Source: Oscillospiraceae bacterium (GTDB taxonomy: Bacteria; Bacillota_A; Clostridia; Oscillospirales; Oscillospiraceae). Taken from it: a stretch of 46,358 nucleotides of DNA. Made by a program: the position numbers and the translations under genes. Location of the stretch: contig JAFUES010000021.1 in the NCBI GenBank assembly GCA_017470325.1, positions 1 through 46,358 of the forward strand, given 5' to 3'. Positions 33,112 through 41,340 of the stretch are shown piece by piece. The notes below the pieces were generated by a model. That model was given only the letters and a program-made list of their open reading frames with translations. It ran no database searches and was not told where the DNA came from. Position 1 is the stretch's first letter. Each line of letters starts with the position of its first letter.

Positions 33112-34418
33112 GACAAGATAACCGTAAAGTCATGATCCGGCTGGAGCATGTCGGTAAGGTATACCGTTTGGGGCAGATCGGCAGTGGGACTTTAAGACGG
33201 GATCTCCAAAGCTGGTGGTACCGAAAGCGCGGTCTGGAAGATCCCAACACCAAGATCGGACAGCGCGGAACCATTTACGGCGACCGTTTCGAGGCGCTGA
33301 AGGACATCAATCTCACAGTTTTCCAGGGGGAGCGCCTTGGGATCATCGGCGGCAACGGCGCGGGGAAAAGCACGATGCTCAAGCTGATCTCCCGGGTGAC
33401 GGCGCCCACCTCCGGCGACATCGATCTGTACGGCAGGGTCACCTCCATGCTGGAAGTAGGAACCGGCTTTCACGGGGAAATGACAGGCCGTGAAAACATC
33501 TATATGAACGGCGCCATCCTGGGCATGACGAAAAAAGAGATCGACGCGGTTTTGGAAGACATCATCGAGTTCTCTGAGGTGCGGGAATTCATCGACACGC
33601 CCGTCAAGCGCTACTCCAGCGGCATGTATGTGAAGCTGGCTTTCTCTGTGGCCGCTCACCTGAACAGTGAGATCGTGATCATGGATGAAGTGTTGGCCGT
33701 AGGGGACATCGCATTCCAGAAAAAATGCATCGACAAAATGATGCGCGCGTCCCTTGACGAAAACAAAACGGTCCTCTATGTCAGCCATAACATGAAAACG
33801 ATCCGGGATCTGTGTGACCGATGCATCGTGCTGGACCAGGGTGAGATCATCTATGACGGGGATGTGGAAGAGGCCATCCGTTATTACAGCGATCATCTGA
33901 TGCGCGCCCGCGGCCTTTTTGACGAGCAGTCTCTTGACCTGCGCAGGGACAAGAACACTTCAGGGATCTGCCGGGTTGAGGGCGTCCTCCTTGACAACGA
34001 GCTTGTCCGGATGGGTGAGGCGCTGAAGTTCCGCCTGCGGGTGTCCAGCAAAGAGTCCCTCCCCGGGGTAAGGGTACGGCTTGTGGTGTCCAATGCCGAG
34101 GGGGTCATCATCGGAATGACTTTTTCCGATGCTTTTGATCTGCCTGACGGTGAGACTGTGCTGGACTGCCGCTTCCCCGCCGACCCGCTGGCGGCGGGAG
34201 GCTATGCCTGTGACATCGCGTTGTTCGATTATGAAAACGGAGAACAAACGCGGCATGATTTTGTCAGGAAAGCCCTGTCTTTTCAAATCGAAGAGACCAC
34301 GCGCTTTTGGGGGAAGAACTGGACGATCGGCGCATGGGGGAGCGTTCGGCTCTCGCCGATGACCGCAGAGCCGATCCGGCCGGCGGAAGCGCCGGAGGAA
34401 CATAAGGACTTGCCATGA
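33108..34418 (+). CDS. wzt: Polysaccharide ABC exporter ATPase with Wzt-type C-terminal domain
   Basis: 436 residues. The ABC domain (~9-255) has Walker A GGNGAGKS (81-88), the signature YSSGM (169-173), Walker B IVIMDE (189-194) and HNM at the switch. Residues ~280-420 form a beta-sandwich like the Wzt carbohydrate-binding domain, which reads chain-end modifications before export in O-antigen systems. The start at 33108 overlaps the epimerase stop, with GGGAGAAG upstream. It pairs with the permease encoded next. The C-terminal domain implies that the exported chain carries a recognised cap; which one is unknown. Confidence 0.92.
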   Translation: MRQDNRKVMIRLEHVGKVYRLGQIGSGTLRRDLQSWWYRKRGLEDPNTKIGQRGTIYGDRFEALKDINLTVFQGERLGIIGGNGAGKSTMLKLISRVTAPTSGDIDLYGRVTSMLEVGTGFHGEMTGRENIYMNGAILGMTKKEIDAVLEDIIEFSEVREFIDTPVKRYSSGMYVKLAFSVAAHLNSEIVIMDEVLAVGDIAFQKKCIDKMMRASLDENKTVLYVSHNMKTIRDLCDRCIVLDQGEIIYDGDVEEAIRYYSDHLMRARGLFDEQSLDLRRDKNTSGICRVEGVLLDNELVRMGEALKFRLRVSSKESLPGVRVRLVVSNAEGVIIGMTFSDAFDLPDGETVLDCRFPADPLAAGGYACDIALFDYENGEQTRHDFVRKALSFQIEETTRFWGKNWTIGAWGSVRLSPMTAEPIRPAEAPEEHKDLP

Positions 34419-35269
34419 CTTATTCCACACAAGATTATCATGTACATATCAGCTCGGACCACCGCCTGCTTCAGCTCGGGCTCAAAGATGTTTGGGCTTA
34501 TCGGGATCTGATCCGCTTGTTTACGGAGCGCTCGTTCAAGCTCATCTACAAACAGACGATCCTGGGTCCTTTGTGGCTGATCATCAGTCCGATGATCACA
34601 AGCTTTATCTATACGATCGTTTTCGGCAACATCGCCGGGCTCAGCACCGGAGGGGTCCCAAAGCTGCTTTTTTATCTGAGCAGTCATGCGTTTTGGACCT
34701 TCTTTGCCAGTTGTCTGAGCGGCAACGCGTCAACATTTATCCGAAACGCGCATGTTTTTCAAAAGGTGTATTTCCCCCGGCTCACGATCCCGATCTCCAC
34801 GGTGTTTTCCGCCGCCATCCAGTTTTTTATCCAGCTCGCTTTGGTGGGCGTCGTTATGGCCGGCTATGTCGCCCGCGGAGAAGTCTCTCCCAACTGGATC
34901 ATGCTGCCGCTGATCCTCCCCGCTGTTCTCGTTACCGGGATCCTGGGCCTGGGCCTGGGTATCCTCGTATCCAGCGTGACTACAAAGTATCGGGATCTGG
35001 CCTTCCTGGTGGGCTTTGGCTTACAGCTTTGGATGTATGTCAGCCCGGTGGTATATCCCGTTTCTCAGATGCCCTTGTCAGGCATGTACAGGTTCCTGCT
35101 GATCAATCCCATGACAGCGCCGATGGAGATCTTTCGCTTGGCGCTCTTAGGCACCGGAACGGTTTTGCCGGAGGCGGTGATCTCAACGCTTGTGTTCACG
35201 CTCCTGGCTGCGGTCGTCGGGATTGTGACCTTCAATAAGGTCGAGCGCACCTTTATCGACACCGTTTAA
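34415..35269 (+). CDS. wzm: Polysaccharide ABC exporter permease (Wzm type)
   Basis: 284 residues, ABC-2 family. A short N-terminal cytoplasmic helix region with YKQTILGPLWLIISP, the family signature, precedes six membrane segments; QKVYFPRLTIPIST and WMYVSPVVYPVSQMP are also characteristic. It forms the channel that carries lipid-linked polysaccharide across the membrane, energised by the ATPase encoded just upstream (ATGA overlap). The gene order ATPase-permease is the reverse of the usual wzm-wzt order. Confidence 0.93.
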   Translation: MTYSTQDYHVHISSDHRLLQLGLKDVWAYRDLIRLFTERSFKLIYKQTILGPLWLIISPMITSFIYTIVFGNIAGLSTGGVPKLLFYLSSHAFWTFFASCLSGNASTFIRNAHVFQKVYFPRLTIPISTVFSAAIQFFIQLALVGVVMAGYVARGEVSPNWIMLPLILPAVLVTGILGLGLGILVSSVTTKYRDLAFLVGFGLQLWMYVSPVVYPVSQMPLSGMYRFLLINPMTAPMEIFRLALLGTGTVLPEAVISTLVFTLLAAVVGIVTFNKVERTFIDTV

Positions 35270-35415
35270 ACGGGAACGGTTCTGAGGCGAGGTGCGCGAT
35301 TTCCCCGGCTTCGCCGAAAAGGTGGAAAACAAGTGGTAAGGCCTTGGCCGCATCGCATAGCTCGATCCCGCAAGACCATATAAAATGATACTCCACATGG
35401 GAGGAAATTATTGGT

Positions 35416-36504
35416 ATGAGTTCCGCAAAAGCCCGAAATCCCGGCATTGAACTTGCACGCATTTTCGGCTGTCTGATCGTGATTGGCTGTCATGTGTATC
35501 TTCCTATTGTCGTTGATGGGTCCATCGATTCCAGTCGTGCACTCGTTGGTTCCGTCTTCGCAGACGGTGTTGCGATCTTCTGGCTGATCCTAGGCTTTTT
35601 TCTCTTTCAGAACAAGAGCTATGAGAAGCAACTCCGACATATGGCAATACGCATTCTGCTGCCCATGTTCCTGTTCAGCGTTTTCAGCTTTTATGTATTC
35701 CCCTATGTGTCAGGCTCTGCGGATAGCCTTTCTGCAAGTCTTCATCAGCCTGGCTCCGCCTACAAAGAGGCGTTCAAATCTCTGCTCCGCTGGCAGCCAC
35801 CCGTTCAAGGGCACCTGTGGTATCTATACATCTATGTGCTGGTCATCCTGCTCTTCCCCGCTCTGCAGGGCATGGTTCAAACCCTGGCGCGCAGCAGAAA
35901 GCTACGGGTCGGCGCACTTCTCCTAGCCGCCCTTGTTTTTGCAGTCAATGTGTTCACCAACAATCAGATGATGCAGTTTTCCCATTATACCATCGGTGGG
36001 ACAGTACCAGCCGCGATGATCGCCGTGTTTGGGCATTTTCTGTTCACGCATAAAGACCGGCTGGAAAAATACGGCTTCTTTGCGCCGCTCCTCTTTATTG
36101 CCGTCAATGCGCTGCGCACAATTCTGTACCGGCGGGGCTACCATACAATCCTGTATTGGTATTCGATCTCCGGAGTGGTCTGCGCGTCCTGTGTGATTGC
36201 TTTTTCACTGCGTGTGGTCGCAGCTTTCCGTAACGACCGCTTCCATCGCTGGATCTCAACCATCGCCTCCTATACCTTTCTGGTGTACCTATTCCACTTT
36301 TATCCGATTCGAATCCTCGACCGTCTAAATTTCAATGTGCAATTGCTGGCGGCCTTGAAGGGTTTGCCCTCCTATGGGGTGGATCTCTTGTATCCGGTCA
36401 TCCTGGCCGTGCTCGTTTTCCTGATGACACTGGTAATCGCCGTTGTAGTACGCGCGCTGGCCATGGGGCTTCGGTATTGCATCCGCCAGAGATCGACGAG
36501 TTAA
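35416..36504 (+). CDS. Acyltransferase 3 family membrane protein
   Basis: 362 residues with ~10 membrane segments. The N-terminus (NPGIELARIFGCLIVIGCHV) carries the conserved arginine and histidine of acyltransferase-3 proteins, which add acetyl or similar groups to sugars. A later GHLWYLYIYVLVILLFP segment is also typical. AGGAAAT lies ~10 nt before the ATG. It is 146 bases from the permease gene, so it may be the end of the right arm or have its own promoter. It ends at a strong terminator. It could O-acetylate the island glycan, perhaps giving the modification the Wzt-type domain recognises; that is a guess. Confidence 0.88.
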   Translation: MSSAKARNPGIELARIFGCLIVIGCHVYLPIVVDGSIDSSRALVGSVFADGVAIFWLILGFFLFQNKSYEKQLRHMAIRILLPMFLFSVFSFYVFPYVSGSADSLSASLHQPGSAYKEAFKSLLRWQPPVQGHLWYLYIYVLVILLFPALQGMVQTLARSRKLRVGALLLAALVFAVNVFTNNQMMQFSHYTIGGTVPAAMIAVFGHFLFTHKDRLEKYGFFAPLLFIAVNALRTILYRRGYHTILYWYSISGVVCASCVIAFSLRVVAAFRNDRFHRWISTIASYTFLVYLFHFYPIRILDRLNFNVQLLAALKGLPSYGVDLLYPVILAVLVFLMTLVIAVVVRALAMGLRYCIRQRSTS

Positions 36505-36558
36505 TGTCGCCGCTGGCACGGTCAATGATTGTTCTGTTCGTAAACCAGTATTGTAAAC

Positions 36559-36595
36559 GTCAAACGAGGCTCGCTGATTGCGAGCCTCGTTTGAC
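36559..36595 (+). terminator. Terminator at the right border of the island
   Basis: A 16-bp perfect stem (GTCAAACGAGGCTCGC with its complement) around the loop TGATT. The T-run is weak (ACTTAAT). It separates the acyltransferase from convergent mgsA. Confidence 0.75.
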
Positions 36596-36635
36596 ACTTA
36601 ATAAACGCATTTCCTGCTGTCTAAAGCAAAACTCC

Positions 36636-37040
36636 TCATCTCTTCTGCGGATTGACGATGTTGCGCCAATCCAGGTCGCCCCGGCGCAGGCCCTGCACCA
36701 GCACCTCCGCGGTGGCGGCGTTGGTGGCGAAGGGGATCTGATACTGGTCGCACAGGCGCTCCACCTTGTTGATGTCGTCGAAGCCCCGGGGGTTGGCCGG
36801 GTCGCAGAAGAACAGCACCAGGTCGATCTCGTTGAAGGAGATGCGGGAGGCGATCTGCTGGGCGCCGCCCTGGTCCGCGTGGAGGTACAGGGTCACGGGC
36901 AGGCCCGTGGCCTCGGAGACAAGCTTACCGGTCACATGGGTGGCACACAGAGAATGCTCCGCCAGGATCCCGCAGTAGGCGATGCAAAACTGGACCATTA
37001 GTTCCTTTTTCCGGTCGTGCGCCATCAGTGCTATATTCAT
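36636..37040 (-). CDS. mgsA: Methylglyoxal synthase
   Basis: 134 residues. NIALMAHDRKKELMVQFCI opens the fold; the phosphate and catalytic region reads YLHADQGGAQQIASRI, and LVLFFCDPANPRGFDDIN matches the family, as does FATNAATAEVLVQGL. It turns dihydroxyacetone phosphate into methylglyoxal when phosphate is short. AAGGAGG lies 6 nt before the ATG. It has its own promoter (37113-37141) downstream of the mre/PBP2 genes. Confidence 0.95.
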   Translation of the reverse strand: MNIALMAHDRKKELMVQFCIAYCGILAEHSLCATHVTGKLVSEATGLPVTLYLHADQGGAQQIASRISFNEIDLVLFFCDPANPRGFDDINKVERLCDQYQIPFATNAATAEVLVQGLRRGDLDWRNIVNPQKR

Positions 37041-37112
37041 GTGACCCTCCTTTTCTTTTTTGCAACATCCATGCCAAACGCATGATGCATAATATAAATT
37101 GTCTGATATCTT

Positions 37113-37141
37113 ATTATACCCAATTCGCAGGCATCCCGCAA
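37113..37141 (-). promoter_or_regulatory. Promoter of mgsA
   Basis: Minus strand: TTGCGG (37141-37136), 17-nt spacer, consensus TATAAT (37118-37113). Confidence 0.65.
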
Positions 37142-37177
37142 GAGCCAGTTACAAAAACTTTTTGAAGCAATTGCCGG

Positions 37178-37203
37178 AAAAGCCTGGAAATCCGGGCTTT
37201 TTT
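37178..37203. terminator. Terminator after the PBP2 gene
   Basis: AAAAGCCTGG and CCGGGCTTTT pair with one mismatch around AAAT. Runs of A and T flank the stem, so it can work on both strands. It separates the cell-shape operon from mgsA. Confidence 0.65.
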
Positions 37204-37213
37204 GGAAGTCCGC

Positions 37214-39331
37214 TCAGCGCAGCAGAGCCATCTCCGCCTCGGAGGTGTCGCTGTAGGAGCGGATGTTGATGTAGGCGTCCATGATCTGGCGGGCCATGAA
37301 CTGGGTGCTGGCGCCGCTGCCGCCGCGCTCCACGATGACGCAGATGGCCACCTCCGGCTCCCGGAAGGGGCCGTAGCAGATGAAGATACCGTCGTTGGTG
37401 ATCTTCTCGCCCTTCTGCGCGGTCCCGGTCTTGCCGGCGCAGATCCAGGGGCAGTCCACCCATTCGAGGACGTTTGCCTCGTTGACGTAGTCGTTGAGCA
37501 CCATGTACATGCCCTGGTGCACCGCCTCCCAGTTGTACTCGGGGGACTGGACGATGGAGAGGATGCTGGGCTCGCGCTCATAGCGCTTCTCGCTATAGTC
37601 GTAGTTGCGGATGGCCTTGAGTATGGAGGCGGAGTGCCGATAGCCGCCGTTGGCCACAGTGGCGCAGTACTCGGCCAGCTGCAGCGGGGAGAAGATAGAG
37701 TCGGACTGACCGATGGCGGCCTGCAGCGTGTCACCGATACGCCACACGGTGCCGGTGTAGTCGGCGTGGTTGGCCTGGTTGGACATGTTGCCGGTGGTCT
37801 CCACCAGCTCGATGCCGGTGTTCACGCCCAGCCCGAAGGCGTGGGCGTATTCGCCCAGGTCGTCGACGCCCAGCTGTTCGCCGATGGTGTAGAAGAAGTA
37901 ATTGCAGGAGTCGCGCAGGGCGGTGGACACGTTCTCCTCCGGGTGGGTCAGGTTCTCGCCCTCGATGGCGGTCCAGATCCAGCACTGAGGCGCGTAGCCC
38001 TCGGCGGCGTACTTGGTGAACACGCCCTCGCACTTGACCTTGTCCTCGGTGTTGATGATGCCCTTACTCAGTGCGGCGATGGCCGTGCAGGGCTTGAAGG
38101 CGGAGCCGGGGGCGTAAGCGCCCATCAGCGCCCGGTTGAACAGCGGCGCATTGGGGGTGGCCAGCAGGTCCGCGTATTTCTCGATGATGGTGGAGGCGTC
38201 GAAGGTGGGCCAGCTGGCCAGGGCCAGGGGCTCGCCGGTGTCCACGCTGACCACCACGGCGGCGGCGCCGGTGATCTCGTCCTTCATCTCCGGATCGTAG
38301 TCGCCGCGGGCCATGCCTTCGGCCCGGGCCTGGTTGCGGGTCTTGATCATGCCCTCCACGCCGTTTGCCAGGATACGCTCCACCTGCTCCTGCAGCACGC
38401 TGTCGATGGTCAGGTAGATGTGGTCGCCGGGGACCGGCTCCTGGGTGTAGACCGTGGACAGGATGGTGCCGGAGGCGCTGCGGGTCTCGATGACCTTGCC
38501 GTCCTCCCCGTGCAGGTAGCTCTCAAAGGCGTACTCGATGCCGTCCTTGCCCACCATGGCGTTGTTGGCGTAGTTGAGCAGGGAGTAGCGCTCGAACTCC
38601 TCCTGGGTCATCAAGCCCACGTAGCCCAGGATATGGGCGGCGTACTCGGTGCCGTACTCCCGGATGTAGGCCCGCTCCACCTCGATGCCGGTGAGCTTGT
38701 TCTCCATGATGGAGGAGATGAGCTTGGGGCTGGCGTCCTCGACGAAGTAGTAGTCGGCGGTGTTGATGGCGTAGCGCACGTTGATGGAATAGCGCACGCC
38801 CGCGATGATGCGCATCTCCTCGGCGGAGTAGGCGTTGTCGATCTCATAGCGGCTGCGCATGTAGCTGAGAAGCTCCACCGCCGTGGGGTTTTCCGGCAGG
38901 TCGTCGCCCTTGTCCACAAAGTAGGCGTTGAGCATGGTCCGCTGGATCTCGGTCATGTCCTCCTCATACTCGAAGGGGGGCGTGCGGGTGATGGGCAGGT
39001 CGTCGGTGTAGGTGTCGCCGTAGCCCTCCACCATTTTGGCCAGCTCCAGGATGATGGCGTTGGGGTCGGCGTTGCCAAAGAGCTTGGACACGTCCATCTT
39101 CAGGTTGTAGCACTCTTTGTTGCTGACCAGCACCCGGCCATAGCGGTCCAGGATATTGCCCCGGGCGGCGGTGATGGTGCGCTCGGTGCTGCTGACTTCG
39201 TTGCTTCGGTTGTAGTAGGCCTCGCCCTCGATGATCTGCAGCCGGTAGAGGAAGATCATGTAGATGGTGAGGAAGAGGATCATCAGGATGGCCAGGGCGG
39301 CCACCCGCGCGGGTTTGATCAATCTGTTCAT
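37214..39331 (-). CDS. mrdA: Penicillin-binding protein 2 (class B transpeptidase, elongasome)
   Basis: 705 residues. One N-terminal membrane helix (~8-30), then the dimerisation region with TAARGNILDRYGRVL, then the transpeptidase with SxxK in GSAFKP (S410, K413), SxN in DSCNYFF (S475, N477) and KTG in AGKTGTAQ (K634). All catalytic motifs are intact. It crosslinks peptidoglycan during side-wall growth with MreC/MreD and RodA. It is the last gene of the maf-mreC-mreD-mrdA run, but the ~465-nt element at 39361-39822 separates it from mreD. Only 29 bases lie between the element and the ATG, and no obvious ribosome site is seen there, so translation signals may have been affected. Confidence 0.96.
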   Translation of the reverse strand: MNRLIKPARVAALAILMILFLTIYMIFLYRLQIIEGEAYYNRSNEVSSTERTITAARGNILDRYGRVLVSNKECYNLKMDVSKLFGNADPNAIILELAKMVEGYGDTYTDDLPITRTPPFEYEEDMTEIQRTMLNAYFVDKGDDLPENPTAVELLSYMRSRYEIDNAYSAEEMRIIAGVRYSINVRYAINTADYYFVEDASPKLISSIMENKLTGIEVERAYIREYGTEYAAHILGYVGLMTQEEFERYSLLNYANNAMVGKDGIEYAFESYLHGEDGKVIETRSASGTILSTVYTQEPVPGDHIYLTIDSVLQEQVERILANGVEGMIKTRNQARAEGMARGDYDPEMKDEITGAAAVVVSVDTGEPLALASWPTFDASTIIEKYADLLATPNAPLFNRALMGAYAPGSAFKPCTAIAALSKGIINTEDKVKCEGVFTKYAAEGYAPQCWIWTAIEGENLTHPEENVSTALRDSCNYFFYTIGEQLGVDDLGEYAHAFGLGVNTGIELVETTGNMSNQANHADYTGTVWRIGDTLQAAIGQSDSIFSPLQLAEYCATVANGGYRHSASILKAIRNYDYSEKRYEREPSILSIVQSPEYNWEAVHQGMYMVLNDYVNEANVLEWVDCPWICAGKTGTAQKGEKITNDGIFICYGPFREPEVAICVIVERGGSGASTQFMARQIMDAYINIRSYSDTSEAEMALLR

Positions 39332-39360
39332 ATGCTATGTCCTTATCATTCTCCAAAACC

Positions 39361-39822
39361 CATTTCTTTTTCTCGCAAGAAAAAGAAACGGTTTTTGATG
39401 CCAAAGAAAAAGTGGTTGGCTGGTGGCAAACGGTATGGGGAGGTGGCCTCTCAGGTCGCCGCCGTCCTCAGTCTAAAGGGCCCGCCGATTCTGGTCTCCG
39501 GGCCGACTGGGCCCTGCCTTGCTGCTCCCGTAAGCTGCGGGAGTTCACCTCGCGGCGGCTCGGCGAGTGGAAAGGGGAAGCTGCGTTTCGCACCTCCAAG
39601 CCGCCGTGTGGTTACTGGCACAGGCTTACCACCGCAACCAGGTAGGGCCCGCTTTAGCGTAGCCCGGAAGCCCAAAAGGCACAGGCCACGCGTCCTTCAT
39701 ACGGCGGCGACCTATGCGGCACTCATGTCCTCCAGGTCTGCACCGGGGGTGCCGGGGTCCTCCCCGGCTGTCGTTTCTTTTTTTGTCCACTTTTTCTTTG
39801 GACAAGCAAAGAAAAAATGGAC
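39361..39822 (+). repeat. ~465-nt conserved structured non-coding element, copy 2
   Basis: Second copy of the element at 486-955, in the same orientation, lying antisense within the mreD-mrdA spacing of a minus-strand operon. The long-range stem is 39453-39465 with 39701-39713 (13 bp perfect). The stem-loop at 39616-39618/39629-39631 has a T-A pair where copy 1 has C-G. The end hairpin is at 39783-39822. A 15-base inverted repeat, CCAAAGAAAAAGTGG at 39401-39415 and its complement at 39787-39801, flanks the core. The latter also forms the end hairpin, so the two pairings exclude each other. The 543-base gap between mreD and mrdA holds little else. Confidence 0.8.
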
Positions 39823-39874
39823 ATCGTTCCTTTCGTGTGTCGCTACAAGAAATGGTTCTTGAAAACGCGTCCCC

Positions 39875-40498
39875 TCACTCGATCCAATGCGCCGCGGGCA
39901 GGTAGGCCAGCGGGGCAAAGGGCAGGGACCACAGGGTCTGCAGCAGCACCGTGGGGAGCATGCTCAGCGAAAAGCTGTCCATCACCACCACGTGCAGCAT
40001 CTGGGCAAGGCCCGTCAGCAGCAGGCCCAGCAGCGCTGCGCCCATGAAGGCGAAGAAGCGCCGGTTGATGAAAAACTGGGAGATGAAGCCGGAGCCGAAG
40101 GCCAGCGCCGGGAACACGATGGTGAAGAGCACTGTGTTCTCCACAAAGGCCATATCCGCGAAGATGCCCAGCACCAGGGCGATGACGGCGCCCCAGGTGC
40201 CGCCCTGGAACATCCCCGCCGCCACGGCCACCGCCGGCAGGATCATGGGACAGATCCCGGCGATGCGCAGCTGGGTAAAGAGCATATTCTGTGCCAGCAA
40301 GGCCAGAAACAGGAACAGCGCATACTGCAGCACCCGCTTGAAATGGATCTTGTCCAGCACATTCTTTTTCAGCGTCTCCGCCAGCTGGTTGTCCCCCCGC
40401 CTGCGCCCCGTCCGGTTCTGGGACCGGGGGGAGCTTTCGCGCTGGGGCTGTCCGCTGACGTCCGGCAGACGACCGCCGGAGTACGAAATTTCCGCCAT
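39875..40498 (-). CDS. mreD: Rod-shape-determining membrane protein MreD
   Basis: 207 residues. A hydrophilic N-terminal extension of ~50 residues precedes about five to six membrane segments (YALFLFLALLAQNMLFTQLR is the first). The loop with GGTWGAVIALVLGIFADMAF is typical of MreD. It sits in the elongasome between MreC and PBP2. Its start overlaps the mreC stop by one base (TAATG). MreD proteins are usually ~160-180 residues, so the N-terminal tail is the unusual part. Confidence 0.88.
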   Translation of the reverse strand: MAEISYSGGRLPDVSGQPQRESSPRSQNRTGRRRGDNQLAETLKKNVLDKIHFKRVLQYALFLFLALLAQNMLFTQLRIAGICPMILPAVAVAAGMFQGGTWGAVIALVLGIFADMAFVENTVLFTIVFPALAFGSGFISQFFINRRFFAFMGAALLGLLLTGLAQMLHVVVMDSFSLSMLPTVLLQTLWSLPFAPLAYLPAAHWIE

Positions 40499-41340
40499 TA
40501 TTCCACCACTGTAAAGTCCTTGATGATGAACACCTGCACCAGCGAATCCAGGTCACAGGTGGGCTGTACGATGCCGTATTCGATCTGGCCGCCGGCCTCG
40601 GTCTGCACGTTGGAGATGGTGCCGATGACCAGTCCCGCCGGGAAAGCGCCGCCGGAGCCGGAGGTGAGCACCTCGTCGCCCACGAAGATCTGCGCCCCGT
40701 CGGCCAGATAGGTGAGCTTGGCGGTCTTCTGCTTCATCAGGGCGTACTCGCCCATGACCATGCCGGTGGCACCGGTGCTGCTCACATAGCCGCCAACGCT
40801 CATGTCCACGTCGATCAGGGTGCTGACCGTGGCCCAGTTGGTACCCAGCTCCGTGACCTGGCCCACCAGCACGCCGTACTCGGTGATCACCGGGTCGCCC
40901 AGCTCCACGCCGCTGGTGTAGCCCTTGCTGATGGTGAAGGAGGACGACCAGTTGGAGGAGGACCAGAGCACCAGCTTGGCCGACTCCAGGATATAGTCCG
41001 TGTGCTTCTCCCGCAGGTACAGCAGCTCCCGCAGGCGCTGGTTTTCCTCGGAGGCCTCGATGCCGTCGCGGGCGGACTGCTGGGCGTCGGCCAGCTGGGC
41101 GCGCAGCGACTCGTTCTCCGCCAGCAGGGAGTCGTAGTCATACAGGTAGCCGTAGATGGTGTCGAACCAGTTGACCGTGGAGCTGAGCACCTTCTGCAGC
41201 GGGCCGGTGAGCACGTTGGTGGTGTTCTGCACAAAGCCGATCTGCCCGTCCCGGGCGGCCTTGCCCACGCCCACCAGCAGCGCCACCGCCAGCACGATGA
41301 TGGCCATGCGTATGCCGTTTTTTCTCAGATATTCTTTCAA
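40498..41340 (-). CDS. mreC: Cell-shape protein MreC
   Basis: 280 residues. A membrane helix (~13-30), a coiled coil with LLAENESLRAQLADAQQS (~68-100), then the beta-rich periplasmic-type domain with DPVITEYGVLVGQVTELG and DEVLTSGSGGAFPAGLVIG. It links MreB, MreD and PBP2. I choose the TTG at 41340, which overlaps the maf stop as TTGA with GGAG upstream. An ATG at 41385 would lie within maf and add residues that do not look like MreC. No mreB is in the window, so the actin homologue is encoded elsewhere. Confidence 0.92.
   Translation of the reverse strand: MKEYLRKNGIRMAIIVLAVALLVGVGKAARDGQIGFVQNTTNVLTGPLQKVLSSTVNWFDTIYGYLYDYDSLLAENESLRAQLADAQQSARDGIEASEENQRLRELLYLREKHTDYILESAKLVLWSSSNWSSSFTISKGYTSGVELGDPVITEYGVLVGQVTELGTNWATVSTLIDVDMSVGGYVSSTGATGMVMGEYALMKQKTAKLTYLADGAQIFVGDEVLTSGSGGAFPAGLVIGTISNVQTEAGGQIEYGIVQPTCDLDSLVQVFIIKDFTVVE

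Noticed and set aside
35270..35415. Possible separate RNA or small gene between the permease and the acyltransferase
   Set aside because: Only a short CGGC-TTC-GCCG hairpin and no convincing promoter or small frame are visible in these 146 bases.
37202..39862. 886-codon open frame on the plus strand opposite the PBP2 gene and the element
   Set aside because: PBP2 on the other strand has all catalytic motifs; the antisense frame is Val/Gly/Asp-rich shadow.
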